Positions 1 through 9,940 of a stretch of 64,000 nucleotides of DNA are shown piece by piece. The stretch's first letter is position 1. The number at the start of each line of letters is the position of its first letter. Source of the DNA: CAIXSC01 sp046349915 (GTDB lineage Bacteria > Planctomycetota > Planctomycetia > Pirellulales > Pirellulaceae); the NCBI GenBank assembly GCA_046349915.1, contig JAXMBL010000010.1, positions 124,001 to 188,000 of the forward strand. The letters run 5' to 3'. The notes beneath the pieces were generated by a model, which had not been told where the DNA came from, ran no database searches, and saw only the letters and a program-made list of their open reading frames with translations. The position numbers and the translations under genes were made by a program.

Positions 1-724
1 GCACCGGGTTGCTTCCCGCGCGGAAGTTCACTCCTTGGTGCTTCGACGGCAAGAATCCGCTTCCCCACAGACGACTGTACAAGGCCTGACGTTGTCCCGG
101 ACCATGCGACACGAACACGATGTAGGCGGGTAAGTTCTGATTGGGGCTGCCTAACCCGTAGCTGATCCACGCCCCCAAACTCGCCTTGCCTGGCTGCTGA
201 GCGCCCGTGTTGATGAACGTGATCGCGGGATCGTGATTGATCGCCTCACTATGCAAGCTCTTGATGATCGTGATTTCATCGACCACCGAAGCGACGTGCG
301 GAAACAATTCGCTGACCCAGGTTCCATGTTTTCCATGTTTCGCGAACTTGAAGATTGGCGCCGCGACCGGGAACGAACTCTGCCCCGACGTCATGCCCGT
401 GATCCGCTGACCCATCCGGACGCTCGCCGGCAACTCCTTCCCATGCAACTCGTGCACTTCGGGATGGTAGTCGAACGTATCGATATGCGACGGGCCTCCC
501 GCCATGAACAGATAGATCACTCGCTTGGCTCGCGGAGCAAAGTGAGGCAGACCGGGCAGTCCGCCCTGCTGCTGAGCCATGTGCGGTTCAAGGCCACTCG
601 CGGGCCTCGCGGTTAGCGAGCCACCCATGAGCGACGCAAGCGCCACGGCCCCGAGCGGACGCGACGCCTGTTGCAGCAATTGACGTCGATGGAGAATCGT
701 TTGAAGATCTTGCAGCGGTTGCAT
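1..724 (-). CDS. DUF1501 domain protein, N-terminal part (runs off left edge)
   Basis: The open frame starts at ATG 724 and is still open at base 1, so only about 241 N-terminal residues are visible. I read it directly from the reverse complement. The start MQPLQDLQTILHRRQLLQQA is a Tat-like 'HRRQLL' leader, followed by the typical DUF1501 segments KRVIYLFMAGGPSHIDTFD, HGKELP, SVVDEITIIKSLHSEAINHD and YIVFVSHGPGQ. In planctomycetes DUF1501 proteins are secreted sulfatase-fold-like proteins of unknown activity, nearly always paired with a PSCyt1/DUF1549/DUF1553 gene. That partner lies immediately upstream here (801-3950, 76 bp gap), so the two probably form one operon. Confidence 0.85.
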   Translation of the reverse strand, partial: MQPLQDLQTILHRRQLLQQASRPLGAVALASLMGGSLTARPASGLEPHMAQQQGGLPGLPHFAPRAKRVIYLFMAGGPSHIDTFDYHPEVHELHGKELPASVRMGQRITGMTSGQSSFPVAAPIFKFAKHGKHGTWVSELFPHVASVVDEITIIKSLHSEAINHDPAITFINTGAQQPGKASLGAWISYGLGSPNQNLPAYIVFVSHGPGQRQALYSRLWGSGFLPSKHQGVNFRAGSNPV

Positions 725-800
725 AAGGATGGACCTGACTTTCGATGACGCATGTTGTTCGAATGGACGCCCACACCTCGACTCGGGTGCGAGCCGAGTA

Positions 801-3800
801 TCATCCTCGAGTGAGCGAGGCGTCTAGATTGAGGATCAGGCTACAGACGACGGTCAGCGCCGCATGTTGAGCGGCATCCAGCGTTTCATCTCGCTTCGAC
901 TCGCCCACCGACAAGAGCTTTTTCGCTCGCTCCGGTTCGGCCTGGAAGACGGCGAGTTCCCGGGCGTACGCTGCCACGAGTCGTTGCAAGGCTTGCGAGC
1001 TGGGATGCACGCCAGCGGCCAAACGATACGCATGGGTGATCTTCGCTTCGATCGTCGCGTCCCCTTCCCGCAGAGCTCGTTGAGCCAAGGCGCGAGACGC
1101 CTCGACGTACTGGGGATCGTTCATGGTCACCAATGCCTGTAGAGGCGTGTTGGTGCGCGAGCGACGCACGACGCAACTCTCGCGAGTCGGCGTGTCGAAG
1201 ACCAGGAGATTGGGCGCTGGCGCCGAACGTTTCCAATACGTATACATGCTGCGTCGGTACAGTTTTGGACCTGTGTCGGGCACGTAACGCTCGTTGCTGA
1301 TCGTCACTTCTTCCCACAATCCCGGCGGCTGGTACGGCTTAACGCTGGGACCGCCGATCGTGGGCACCAACAGACCGCTCGACGCCAAGGCGTTGTCGCG
1401 AATGAACTCGCCCTGCAAGCGGAACCGCGGGCCGCGTGCGAGCAGCCTGTTCTCTGGGTCGCGTTCGACCAGCTCTTTCGTCGCGCGAGACGATTGGCGA
1501 TAGGTGTTCGACAGCACGATCTGCCGCATCAACTGCTTGACGTTCCAGCCGCTTTCCGTGAAGTCGACGGCGAGCCAGTCGAGCAACTCGGGGTGGCTGG
1601 GCCAATCGCCTTGCGTACCGAAGTCCTCGACCGTGCGCACGATTCCCGTGCCAAACAATTGATGCCAGAGGCGGTTCACCGCGACACGGGCTGTGAGCGG
1701 ATGTTGAGGTTGCGTGAGCCAGCGGGCCAATCCCAAGCGATTGGGCGGCGAGTCGCTGGGGAGGGGGCCGAGCGCTGACGGGACTCCTGGTTCTACAGGC
1801 TCCTCCTTGCGCGGCTGCGCGTAATCGCCGCGGTTCAGCACATACGTCATCCGCGGACTCTTGCCGTCTTCCATCACCATGACCGTCGTAATCGGCTTGC
1901 GAGCGTCCGCGACCTCCGTCTTCAGCCGCGAGACCTCTTTCGCCAATTGCTGATAGGGGGCGTCGAATTGGTTCAAGTAATGCGTCAACAGAGCTTGACG
2001 CTCTTCGGGCGTCCAAAGGGATGGTTCTTTGGCGAGAATCGGCGCCAAAGGATCGGCGCCGCTAAGCGACTTCACTTCCAACTCGGACAATTGCCGCGAG
2101 TAGACGCGAGCTTCATCGATCCAGCCATTGAAAGGCGAGCCTGGGCTTCTGCGTCCCAAGTGGAGCGGCTTGTCGGTGCGAATGGTTTCGGTGAGCCGAT
2201 CCTGTTCGATGGTCCACTCTTGCTTCTGACCATCAAAATAGATGGAGATGCCAGCCGCCTTGCTGGAACCATCATAGGTCACAAACACATGTTGCCACTC
2301 GTCCGGCTTCAGTCCCTTGACCGTGTTGACCTTGATCGCATTCGACGGCCAGTTGTTGATGATATGGACGGCGACCCCTTCGCCATTCCCCATCACATCG
2401 AACCCACGGTATGAGTTGCTATCGTCCATCCGCGCGAGGAACGCGCCGTTTGCTTTGCCCGCGGGCTTGACCCACGCGCCAAAGCTGAAGGAGTCGGTGC
2501 GTTCGAAGTTGGCGATATCTCCCAGGTCGATGTGGGAATTGCGATTGAACTGAAACGCGCCGCCGACTTTTCCTTCACCCCATTGAGGCTTGCCCTGGAC
2601 TGTCGCCTTGCGACGTTCGTCTAATGCCAGCACGCCGACACTCTTGCCTGCCTTTTCGTCCAGAGCCGCATAGACCGCGGTATCTTGCGGAATCGGTGGA
2701 CTATCCTTTCGTTGCTCGGCCGCTTGTTTCGCCCAAGCCAAGAACTCGGCATCAACCGCTTTCGCTCGTTCGGCTAGTTTCGCCTCGAGCGGCGAGACTT
2801 GCGATTCCAACTCATCCGCCCGCTTCTGCGCCATGGCGTCAAGGACATTGACCGTCGGCGCTTGATTGCCGCGACGAGTTTGCATGCCGGGGTCGGACGC
2901 TTGATTAAAGTAGGCGAAGTAGCGGTAGTATTCTTGCTGAGTGATCGGGTCGTACTTGTGATTGTGGCACTGACCGCATTCCATGGTCAGCCCCATCCAG
3001 ACAACGGAGGTGGTCTTCACGCGATCGACTGCATACTCGACTCGAAACTCTTCGGCGATCGCGCCTCCTTCGTCGGTCGTAGCGTTGTTTCGCAAGAAGC
3101 CTGTCGCGATCCGAGTGTCATCGGTGGCATCCGTGAGTAAGTCACCCGCCAGTTGCTCGCGAGTAAACTGGTCGTACGGCATGTTGCGGTTGAACGCGCG
3201 AATCACCCAATCGCGCCAGGCCCACATATCGCGCGGTCCGTCCGCGTGGAAAACGCTCGAGTCGCCGTAGCGCGCGGCATCCATCCAGGCCAGCGCCATT
3301 CGCTCGCCGTAGTGTTCCGACGCCAACAGACGGTCGACGACCTTCTCGTACGCCTTATCGCTCTTGTCCGCCAAGAAGGCATCGATCTCGGCAACCGTCG
3401 GCGGCAATCCCGTCAGATCGAAAGTGACTCGCCGCAACAATCGTTCGCGGTCCGCTTCCTCCTGCGGCGCGAGTCCCTCGGCCTCCAGGCGAGCCTTGAT
3501 GAAGGCGTCGATGGGATGTCGGACCCAAGAGGCATCCTTCACCATGGGGATCGCAGGTCTCGCGGGGGGAACAAACGCCCAATGTCCTTGCCAGCCGGCG
3601 CCGCCCTCGATCCACTGGCGCAATGTGGCGACTTGAGCGGGCGTGAGTTGGTGGGGTGAGTCGGGCGGCGGCATCCGTTCTTCCGGATCAGCCGATTGAA
3701 TCCGGCGCCAACCTTCGCTCTTCTCGAGATTGTGCGGCACGAAGGCCTGGCGTAAGCCGGTTTCGTCGTCGAGTCGCAGATCTGCCTTGCGATGCCCCGC

Positions 3801-3950
3801 ATCGGGCCCATGACAATGAAAACAGTTTTGAGCGAGGATGGGGCGGACATCACGGCTAAACTGAGGCGTCGCCGCCCAGCCAGCCTGATTCCATCCCAAA
3901 ACGCCCGTTACGAAAAGGGCGACACTAACGAACCGACGAGACCATTGCAT
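801..3950 (-). CDS. PSCyt1-DUF1549-LamG-DUF1553 secreted cytochrome-like protein
   Basis: 1049 residues. A signal peptide (about 1-27, ending GWAA) is followed by a planctomycete cytochrome C (PSCyt1) heme motif CFHCH at residues 43-47. DUF1549 starts near residue 140 (HPIDAFIKARLEAEGL, FDLTGLPPT) and carries a second CGQCH motif near 325. A LamG/concanavalin-like insert covers roughly 445-600 (FSFGAWVKP, DEWQHVFVTYDG, WIDEARVYSRQLSELE). DUF1553 (about 745-1010) has LTARVAVNRLWHQLFGTGIV and TNTPLQALVTMNDPQYVEA. The domain order is standard for planctomycetes; the LamG insert occurs in a subset. The biochemical role is unknown, but a periplasmic redox or carbohydrate-linked role is usually assumed. 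It is the upstream partner of the DUF1501 gene at the window edge. Confidence 0.93.
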   Translation of the reverse strand: MQWSRRFVSVALFVTGVLGWNQAGWAATPQFSRDVRPILAQNCFHCHGPDAGHRKADLRLDDETGLRQAFVPHNLEKSEGWRRIQSADPEERMPPPDSPHQLTPAQVATLRQWIEGGAGWQGHWAFVPPARPAIPMVKDASWVRHPIDAFIKARLEAEGLAPQEEADRERLLRRVTFDLTGLPPTVAEIDAFLADKSDKAYEKVVDRLLASEHYGERMALAWMDAARYGDSSVFHADGPRDMWAWRDWVIRAFNRNMPYDQFTREQLAGDLLTDATDDTRIATGFLRNNATTDEGGAIAEEFRVEYAVDRVKTTSVVWMGLTMECGQCHNHKYDPITQQEYYRYFAYFNQASDPGMQTRRGNQAPTVNVLDAMAQKRADELESQVSPLEAKLAERAKAVDAEFLAWAKQAAEQRKDSPPIPQDTAVYAALDEKAGKSVGVLALDERRKATVQGKPQWGEGKVGGAFQFNRNSHIDLGDIANFERTDSFSFGAWVKPAGKANGAFLARMDDSNSYRGFDVMGNGEGVAVHIINNWPSNAIKVNTVKGLKPDEWQHVFVTYDGSSKAAGISIYFDGQKQEWTIEQDRLTETIRTDKPLHLGRRSPGSPFNGWIDEARVYSRQLSELEVKSLSGADPLAPILAKEPSLWTPEERQALLTHYLNQFDAPYQQLAKEVSRLKTEVADARKPITTVMVMEDGKSPRMTYVLNRGDYAQPRKEEPVEPGVPSALGPLPSDSPPNRLGLARWLTQPQHPLTARVAVNRLWHQLFGTGIVRTVEDFGTQGDWPSHPELLDWLAVDFTESGWNVKQLMRQIVLSNTYRQSSRATKELVERDPENRLLARGPRFRLQGEFIRDNALASSGLLVPTIGGPSVKPYQPPGLWEEVTISNERYVPDTGPKLYRRSMYTYWKRSAPAPNLLVFDTPTRESCVVRRSRTNTPLQALVTMNDPQYVEASRALAQRALREGDATIEAKITHAYRLAAGVHPSSQALQRLVAAYARELAVFQAEPERAKKLLSVGESKRDETLDAAQHAALTVVCSLILNLDASLTRG

Positions 3951-4081
3951 GGCGGGTATAGACCGGAGGACTCACGAGGCAACACACAACGCGGACCTCT
4001 AGTGTAACACGACGCCCCGCGGTAACAACAAACGGGACGTCGGGGGCCTGAACTCCGAGGACCGTAGTATTACGCTCGCTC

Positions 4082-4804
4082 CTAATCTTTCCCGGAAGTT
4101 GTTTCTAACAGGGAATGGACGTCAAACTCCACTGTCTCGCCGCGTTGATCGTAGCGAAGTTGCAGCAAAAAGCGCGAGTCATCCAGCCAGTGCAGACTGT
4201 TAAGGACGATCGCCACGGTATATGCCTCGGGAATGGCTGTACCGAGGAAGAAACGTCCGCGATTCTTCCGTCCTTCTTTCACGTCGGCGTAGACCCTCGC
4301 CTCCTGCATTCCAAACTCGCAGAAGAGGCGAATCGTCAAGGAACGCGAAGGATTCGGAAAGGTCTTGTGATGCGAAAACTCGTTAACCAGATTTCGATTC
4401 AGACACTCCTGGCGAGCGGCCTCAAAGGGCGCGATATTCCAGCCCTCGATCCGCGCCAACCACACGAGACCCCCGTGAAGGGTCTCTAGCGTCAAACGTC
4501 TTCTCCCCGGTTCATCCTCGTTCCAATACTGCGAGAACGACAAGTTCCAGGGTGAAAACGTGACGGAGAGTAGACGATTGATGTTTGCGGGATCGACCCA
4601 GGTAGAGGTGGAGGGCACGTCGAGATCCCAAACATCCACGATCACCTTGGCCGTTTCCACTGTATCGACGCGAGCCAGAACGCGACGATACATATCGCAA
4701 ACGCATTCCGACTCCCACTCCATCCTCATGTAGGATTCAACGGCTTCTTTCGCCGATCGTTGCCGAATCGTTCGAGCCGCCAAGGTGACTTCACGAAGAA
4801 TCAT
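4082..4804 (-). CDS. hypothetical protein, 240 aa
   Basis: I do not recognise the family. The 240-residue product has no signal peptide or membrane segment and is rich in aromatic and charged residues (for example FSPWNLSFSQYWNEDEPG, NSLHWLDDSRFLLQLRYDQ). The ATG at 4804 is the only reasonable start. The gene stands alone between the PSCyt1 gene and the MFS transporter gene, both on the same strand, with 131 and 162 bp gaps. The name rests on an intact open frame with normal codon use; no function is proposed. Confidence 0.6.
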   Translation of the reverse strand: MILREVTLAARTIRQRSAKEAVESYMRMEWESECVCDMYRRVLARVDTVETAKVIVDVWDLDVPSTSTWVDPANINRLLSVTFSPWNLSFSQYWNEDEPGRRRLTLETLHGGLVWLARIEGWNIAPFEAARQECLNRNLVNEFSHHKTFPNPSRSLTIRLFCEFGMQEARVYADVKEGRKNRGRFFLGTAIPEAYTVAIVLNSLHWLDDSRFLLQLRYDQRGETVEFDVHSLLETTSGKD

Positions 4805-4966
4805 GGATGCACTTGCTCAACACTCAAAATGCAATTGGACGATAATTCCCACTTCGAGCTCTATATGTAATGACGAGAAACGAAGCTGGAGGTTTTTGTG
4901 CAGATCGAGACACGTGTCACCGACGCCAAGGCAAGACTGGTGCTTCCCAAGTCATTTGCCAACCTC

Positions 4967-6232
4967 TCACATCTTGTCGTATCGCCGTACGGCAGGCAGT
5001 GCGACCGCGACTAGCAGCACGACCACCAGCGTCCCGATTCCGCCGCTCACCACGGCGACCATGGGGCCGAAGGCGGGGTCGAGTTCGCGGTGGAACAGAT
5101 GAGCGACCGCGCCCGACTCCAGCGCGCCTAGTTCGTTCGACATCCCAATGAACAAACTATTCACCGCCGACACTCGACCACGCATCTCGTCGGGAGTGCG
5201 AGTTTGCACCAGCGTGTGACGAATGATCACGCTGATCATGTCGAGCGCCCCGGTCAGGAAGAGCATGGCGAGCGCGATGGGGAAGCTGCGAGTCCAACCG
5301 AAGACGATGGTCGCCACCCCGAATCCGGCAACCGACAAGAGCAACGTCCAGCCCGCTCGCCGCAAGGGTGGCAGGAATGCCATGACCAGCGATGTCAGAA
5401 GAGCTCCGATGCCAGGCGCCGCTCGCAGATAGCCCAGGCCCTCGGGACCGACCAGCAGAATATCCTTGGCGTAGACCGGCAGCAGTGCGGTCGCTCCACC
5501 CAACAGCACGGCAAACATGTCCAGGGTGAGCGCCCCCAGCACGATCTTCGTCTTCCACACAAACTCAACGCCGCCCAAGAGCGTTCGCCAAGTCACTCGA
5601 CCTCCCCTGGAAGCGGCTGGCTGCGACGGCAAGCGGGCAGCTTGCACGAAGAAAAAGAACGTGAAGACGGCATCCACCAAGTAGACAACCCAGGCGCTAT
5701 GCGTGGCGCCGATCAACCAACCACCGATGCCCGGCCCGACGACGGTCGCCAATTGAAACGTCGATGTACTCCAAGTCACCGCATTGGGGAAGCGCAATCG
5801 CGGCACCAGCGAAGGGACCAGCGAGGACTTGGCGGGTTGCAGGAACGTGCGAGCAAGACCGTTTACAAACAGGCAGGTTAGGATTCCAGCGCGAGTGATG
5901 CCCATGCGCGACATCAGTGCTAGAGTCAGCGAGCAAAGGACGAGCACCGCCAATGCCGCCATCAACACTCGCCGCCGCTCCAAGCGGTCAATCACTTGTC
6001 CCGCGGGAATCGCGAACGCCATGACAGGGATCACTTGGACGAGTCCAACGAGTCCCAGATCGAGCGGCTCGCCGGTGCGTTCGTACAACTCCCATCCGAC
6101 CGCCGTTTGCTGCATCTGCGAACCGAGCAGAGCCAGGAAATTACCCGACAAGAACCGGCGGAAGGTCGCCTCCTTCAACGCGCCGAACGGATCATGAGGT
6201 TCGATCGAGTCTACGGGTTCAGTGTGCGTCAC
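4967..6232 (-). CDS. MFS transporter (EntS/MFS_3-like)
   Basis: 421 residues with about 12 hydrophobic segments. Characteristic features are FRRFLSGNFLALLGSQMQQTAVGWELYERTGEPLDLGLVGLVQVIP at the N-terminus, the motif A-like GQVIDRLERRRVLM between TM2 and TM3, and RTPDEMRGRVSAVNSLFIGMSNELG in the C-terminal half. This pattern is typical of the MFS_3/enterobactin-exporter-like branch. It is an inner-membrane secondary exporter with unknown substrate. The start overlaps the stop of the MMPL gene by 4 bp (ATGA), so the two are translationally coupled and may serve the same export task. Confidence 0.88.
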   Translation of the reverse strand: MTHTEPVDSIEPHDPFGALKEATFRRFLSGNFLALLGSQMQQTAVGWELYERTGEPLDLGLVGLVQVIPVMAFAIPAGQVIDRLERRRVLMAALAVLVLCSLTLALMSRMGITRAGILTCLFVNGLARTFLQPAKSSLVPSLVPRLRFPNAVTWSTSTFQLATVVGPGIGGWLIGATHSAWVVYLVDAVFTFFFFVQAARLPSQPAASRGGRVTWRTLLGGVEFVWKTKIVLGALTLDMFAVLLGGATALLPVYAKDILLVGPEGLGYLRAAPGIGALLTSLVMAFLPPLRRAGWTLLLSVAGFGVATIVFGWTRSFPIALAMLFLTGALDMISVIIRHTLVQTRTPDEMRGRVSAVNSLFIGMSNELGALESGAVAHLFHRELDPAFGPMVAVVSGGIGTLVVVLLVAVALPAVRRYDKM

Positions 6233-8607
6233 GGGGAACTCGGCGCCTCGTTTACTTTCGAGTCCACGGCATCCTTATCTCCACCAATCGCGAAAAAGGC
6301 GGGAACGAGCACCGTGCGAATGATAAAGGTATCCAGGATGATGCCAAGCGAAAGGGCGAAGCCCAACTCCACCATCGCTCGCAGCGAACTGCTGACCATT
6401 GTGACGAACGAGCCCGCCATGATTAGTCCGCAACTAGTAATGATGCCTCCTGTGCGCGCGATCGCGGCTTCCAGTCCCCGACGCTTGCCGAGACGAGATT
6501 GTTCCTCGAACACGCGGGTCGCGAGATAGATGTTGTAATCTTGTCCGACTGCCACCAGGATGACAAACAAGAATGTGGGAACCTTCCAGTCGACTCCACC
6601 AAAATCATCGCCCCACCAACGCTCGAAAAACCACTGCGAGCAGCCCATGGTGACCAGGTAACTGAAGAGCACGGTCAGGATCAGGTAGGCGCAGACCAGC
6701 GGTCGACGCAAGATGGCCAGCAAGATGGCGAAGACGGCGAGCGTCACGAGTAATTGAATACGCTGGTGATCGGACCGAGTGACGTCGCGCAGGTCGCGAA
6801 TGCTGGCTGTCGTCCCTGTCGCCAGGAAAGTCGCCGACGACCAATACGAATCGGCGACGCCCCGTAACTGCTCGACGTGTTGTTCTAATGCAGCCAACGT
6901 GTGGATCGCGGCTGGCGAAAAAGGATCGTTTTTGAGGACGAGTTCCAGACGAGCGACATCGTTCTCGAAGCCCTTTCCTTGCGAAACGAAGATCCGCTTG
7001 CTGAGGCGATGATTCTGCAAAAATAGCTTTTGGCGACCGGCGGACGACAAGACAGAAAGGCGTCGAGGAGGATCGCCCAGCGGCTCCGCGAGACTCCGCA
7101 CCGCATCGACTCCGGGAAGTTGTCGGAGCTGCGAAGCAAGGTCCGATAGCTCGGCCATCGCCGCGGCGGCTGCTCGCTTGTCGGGGCCGCCGAACGACGA
7201 GCCTGGTCGATGAGCCAGCAGAATGATGGGGCCGCCTTCGCCGACCGCGAAATGACTACGCATCCGCTCGCTGCCGCGGCGGCTCACTCGGTCCGGCGAC
7301 AATTCGCTGAGCAGGTCGTAGGTGACGCGATCCCCGCGCCAGACTCCATAGGCCGCGGGACCGGCAAGCAGCATCAGGGTCAGCGAGAGAACGGAGAAGG
7401 GATGAGCGACGATGACGCGTGCAATCTTCTGCCAACAGCGATCGCCCCAACTGTCCGTGAGCGTGTCGCGCTGATTCGGCTTTGCCACCGGCGGGCGCAG
7501 CGGCCAAAACAGAGCTGAACCCAAAGCGGCCAACAACGCGGGCGCAAGCGTCAAACAGGCGGCCAACGTCACCAGCAGACAAAGTCCGATCGCGGGACCA
7601 CTATTGCGAAACTTGCCAAAGTCCGAAAAGAACATCGCAGCCAATCCAATGACCGTGGTCAGAGCGCTCCCTAGGAGAGCATCCCCCACGCCAGCCAACG
7701 AATCGGCTAGCGCCATCAGGCGTTGCTTGCCTGCCGCCAGTTCCTCGCGATACCGCGAAATCAGAAAGAGACAGAAGTCGGTTCCCGAACCGTACAGGAT
7801 GACGACGATGAAGATTCGAGTGGTCTTGAAGACCTTGAAGTTCCACCACTCGAAGCCAGGGGCTTGTCCGAGTTGTGTCAGCAGCGCCAAGAGATTGGTC
7901 GCGATGGAAAGCGAGACGACGATGGCGATCAAAGGGACAGTGATCAAGAGCGGCGCTCGGTAGACGATCAGCAGCATGGCCAACACCAGTGCGATGGTCA
8001 GCGTCTCCGTGCTCTGAATACTCTCGGCGGCGGCGCGCAGCATATCGCCGCCGACAGCCGCCGACCCCGACAACTCGAATTGCAGTCCCTCGGGCAGCTC
8101 CGTGGCCCATTCTCGGCGAAACGCCGCCAACTCCTGCTCGACATTACCCAAGACGCGAATGTTGTCGGTCGCCGCGAACTCGTTGGTCAATTGCAAGATG
8201 ATCAATTGAGCTTGCTTGTCGGCGCTGCGGAGTTTGCTTCCCACGACTTCGGACTTGCGAGTCCAGACATCGGAGAGCGGCCAGGCCGCATCACCTTGCA
8301 ACGCGGCCAAACGCTCGCCCAGCGCGTCGACTACCTTCAGATCCCGACTATCGAAGGGGCGATCATCGCGAGCCGCAATGATGGCTATCTGGCTGCGATC
8401 ACGATTGCCAGGGAAGGCAGCCTCTAGAAGCTTCTGCCCACGAACGCTGGGCGCCGTCGCGGGCAAGTAGGCAAGGTCGCCATCGAATGTTACATCGTCC
8501 CACCGCGGCGCGGTGAAACGCAGGAAGAGCGCTAGCACAAGCCAGCTGAGGATAACCAGCCAGGGGTGCCGCGTGACGACGCGACCAAGTCGAGCAAACA
8601 TGTGCAC
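6229..8607 (-). CDS. MMPL/RND-family transporter
   Basis: 792 residues in a duplicated RND layout. There is one TM at about 15-32 (HPWLVILSWLVLALFLRF), an extracytoplasmic domain, five TMs at roughly 205-375, a second extracytoplasmic domain, and a second TM bundle at about 620-780. Both halves carry the MMPL signature with an acidic residue in a TM (GSGTDFCLFLISRYREEL and VAVGQDYNIYLATRVFEEQ). MMPL proteins export lipids, siderophores, hopanoids or drugs using the proton gradient; the substrate here cannot be deduced. It heads a two-gene operon with the downstream MFS gene. An alternative start is Met3 (8601). Confidence 0.92.
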   Translation of the reverse strand: MHMFARLGRVVTRHPWLVILSWLVLALFLRFTAPRWDDVTFDGDLAYLPATAPSVRGQKLLEAAFPGNRDRSQIAIIAARDDRPFDSRDLKVVDALGERLAALQGDAAWPLSDVWTRKSEVVGSKLRSADKQAQLIILQLTNEFAATDNIRVLGNVEQELAAFRREWATELPEGLQFELSGSAAVGGDMLRAAAESIQSTETLTIALVLAMLLIVYRAPLLITVPLIAIVVSLSIATNLLALLTQLGQAPGFEWWNFKVFKTTRIFIVVILYGSGTDFCLFLISRYREELAAGKQRLMALADSLAGVGDALLGSALTTVIGLAAMFFSDFGKFRNSGPAIGLCLLVTLAACLTLAPALLAALGSALFWPLRPPVAKPNQRDTLTDSWGDRCWQKIARVIVAHPFSVLSLTLMLLAGPAAYGVWRGDRVTYDLLSELSPDRVSRRGSERMRSHFAVGEGGPIILLAHRPGSSFGGPDKRAAAAAMAELSDLASQLRQLPGVDAVRSLAEPLGDPPRRLSVLSSAGRQKLFLQNHRLSKRIFVSQGKGFENDVARLELVLKNDPFSPAAIHTLAALEQHVEQLRGVADSYWSSATFLATGTTASIRDLRDVTRSDHQRIQLLVTLAVFAILLAILRRPLVCAYLILTVLFSYLVTMGCSQWFFERWWGDDFGGVDWKVPTFLFVILVAVGQDYNIYLATRVFEEQSRLGKRRGLEAAIARTGGIITSCGLIMAGSFVTMVSSSLRAMVELGFALSLGIILDTFIIRTVLVPAFFAIGGDKDAVDSKVNEAPSSP

Positions 8608-8851
8608 AGTGTGACCGTATCACATTTCTCGGGCAAGCCGTCCGCCGGGGAATCAGGTATGCGACAAGCGAAAGGTCATGCATCTCTACCGTGGCCAATA
8701 CCGAGGACGGCGTTGGTACGCGGTACTGCTGTTCAGCTCGCGAAGCGAGATGGCTACGGCTTCCGAGGCGTCGCTTCGCGCAGCCCCCTAGGTTGACTAT
8801 GCTGCGTCGCTTGCGTCACCTGTGTTTCACCATTCCACGTGAGAAGTCTCC
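8608..8851. other. intergenic region with small dyads
   Basis: This 244 bp region lies between the divergent MMPL and SGNH genes and should hold both promoters. No convincing -35/-10 pair was found. It contains the short palindrome CTCGCGAAGCGAG followed by ATGGCTACG (8737-8758), which recurs near 59168 as CTCGCGAAGCGAG + CGGGCTACG, so it is another small interspersed repeat. Confidence 0.4.
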
Positions 8852-9904
8852 ATGTCACGAGTCTCTGTCATTCGTTATGCCGCGTTTGCGGCGCTGGCCG
8901 CTTTGTTGAGCGGTGGTACTGTCCTGGCGGCCGACGGTCCCGCCGCTGGCCTGCAAAAGGGAGATCGAATCGTTTTCCTGGGCGATTCCATCACTCAAGC
9001 AGGAGCTGGTCCCAAGGGTTACGTCTCGGCCGTCCGCGAAGCGATTAACGGGCATCATCCCGACCTGGGGGTCGAAGTGATCGGCGCCGGTATCAGCGGC
9101 AACCGCGTTCCCGACCTCGAGAAGCGACTCGAAAAGGATGTGCTCGCCAAGAAGCCGACGGTCGTCGTCATCTACATTGGCATCAATGATGTCTGGCATT
9201 CGCAGAATGGCCGCGGCACTTCCAAGGAAGACTTCGAAGCTGGCTTGAAGCGCATCATCGCCGCCATCAAGCAGGCCGGCGCTCGCGTGCTCTTGTGCAC
9301 TCCTAGCGTCATTGGCGAAAAGACCGACGGCGCCAATCCGCTCGACAAAATGCTCGACGAATACTGCGGCATTAGCCGAGCCGTGGCGAAAGAGACCCAA
9401 TGCCAGATGATTGACTTGCGTCAAGCGTTCCTTACTCACCTGAAGCAACACAACAAAGAAAACGCCGAGAAGAACATCCTGACGACCGACGGCGTTCACC
9501 TCAACGATGCGGGGAATCGATTCGTGGCTCAACAAATGCTACATGCTTTGTCCGCAACAGCGCCATCAACCGGCCATGCCGCCAAGCATGGGGCCGAGAA
9601 ACTGTTGCGGCATGTCGTCCTGTTCAAGTTCAAGGCGGAAGTGACTCCCGCACAGGTTCAAGAAGTGGTCGACGCGTTCCGAGCTCTGCCGGGCAAGATC
9701 GACGCGATTCACAGCTTCGAATGGGGAACCGATGTGAGCGTTGAGAACAAGGCGGCTGGCTTCACCCATGGGTTCCTCGTCACCTTCCGTGACGAGAAGG
9801 GCCGGGATGTTTACTTGCCCCATCCGGCTCATCAAGAATTCGTGAAGCTGGTGGGTCCACGCATCGAAAACGTTCTGGTCTTCGATTACTGGTCCGCCAA
9901 GTAA
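8852..9904 (+). CDS. secreted SGNH/GDSL hydrolase fused to a C-terminal Dabb domain
   Basis: 350 residues with signal peptide at 1-26 (ending VLAA). The SGNH hydrolase domain covers about 35-232. Block I is GDSITQAG with nucleophile Ser46, block II has Gly80 and Asn84 (GAGISGNRV), block III is GIND (110-113), and block V is DGVHLN with Asp213 and His216. After an Ala/Ser/Thr linker (about 233-249) there is a complete Dabb (dimeric alpha/beta barrel, stress-responsive A/B barrel) domain at 251-350 (LLRHVVLFKFK, THGFLVTFRDEKGRDVYLPHPAHQEFV, NVLVFDY). The esterase half probably hydrolyses acylated or acetylated glycans outside the cytoplasm. Dabb domains usually stand alone or in pairs and have no agreed function in this context. 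Monocistronic. Confidence 0.92.
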   Translation: MSRVSVIRYAAFAALAALLSGGTVLAADGPAAGLQKGDRIVFLGDSITQAGAGPKGYVSAVREAINGHHPDLGVEVIGAGISGNRVPDLEKRLEKDVLAKKPTVVVIYIGINDVWHSQNGRGTSKEDFEAGLKRIIAAIKQAGARVLLCTPSVIGEKTDGANPLDKMLDEYCGISRAVAKETQCQMIDLRQAFLTHLKQHNKENAEKNILTTDGVHLNDAGNRFVAQQMLHALSATAPSTGHAAKHGAEKLLRHVVLFKFKAEVTPAQVQEVVDAFRALPGKIDAIHSFEWGTDVSVENKAAGFTHGFLVTFRDEKGRDVYLPHPAHQEFVKLVGPRIENVLVFDYWSAK

Positions 9905-9939
9905 GGCTGCTAGACGAAACAGCAGGACGAAAAACTACC
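9905..9939 (+). repeat. degenerate copy of the GGCAGC..GACGAAAA interspersed repeat
   Basis: It begins directly after the TAA of the SGNH gene with GGCTGCTAGACGAAA and ends ACGAAAAACTACC. It resembles the element after the mscS stop (35203-35234) and the copies at 39182, 40321, 40368 and 46887. It is the most divergent copy, carrying an extra internal GACGAAA duplication. Confidence 0.45.
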
Positions 9940-9940
9940 G

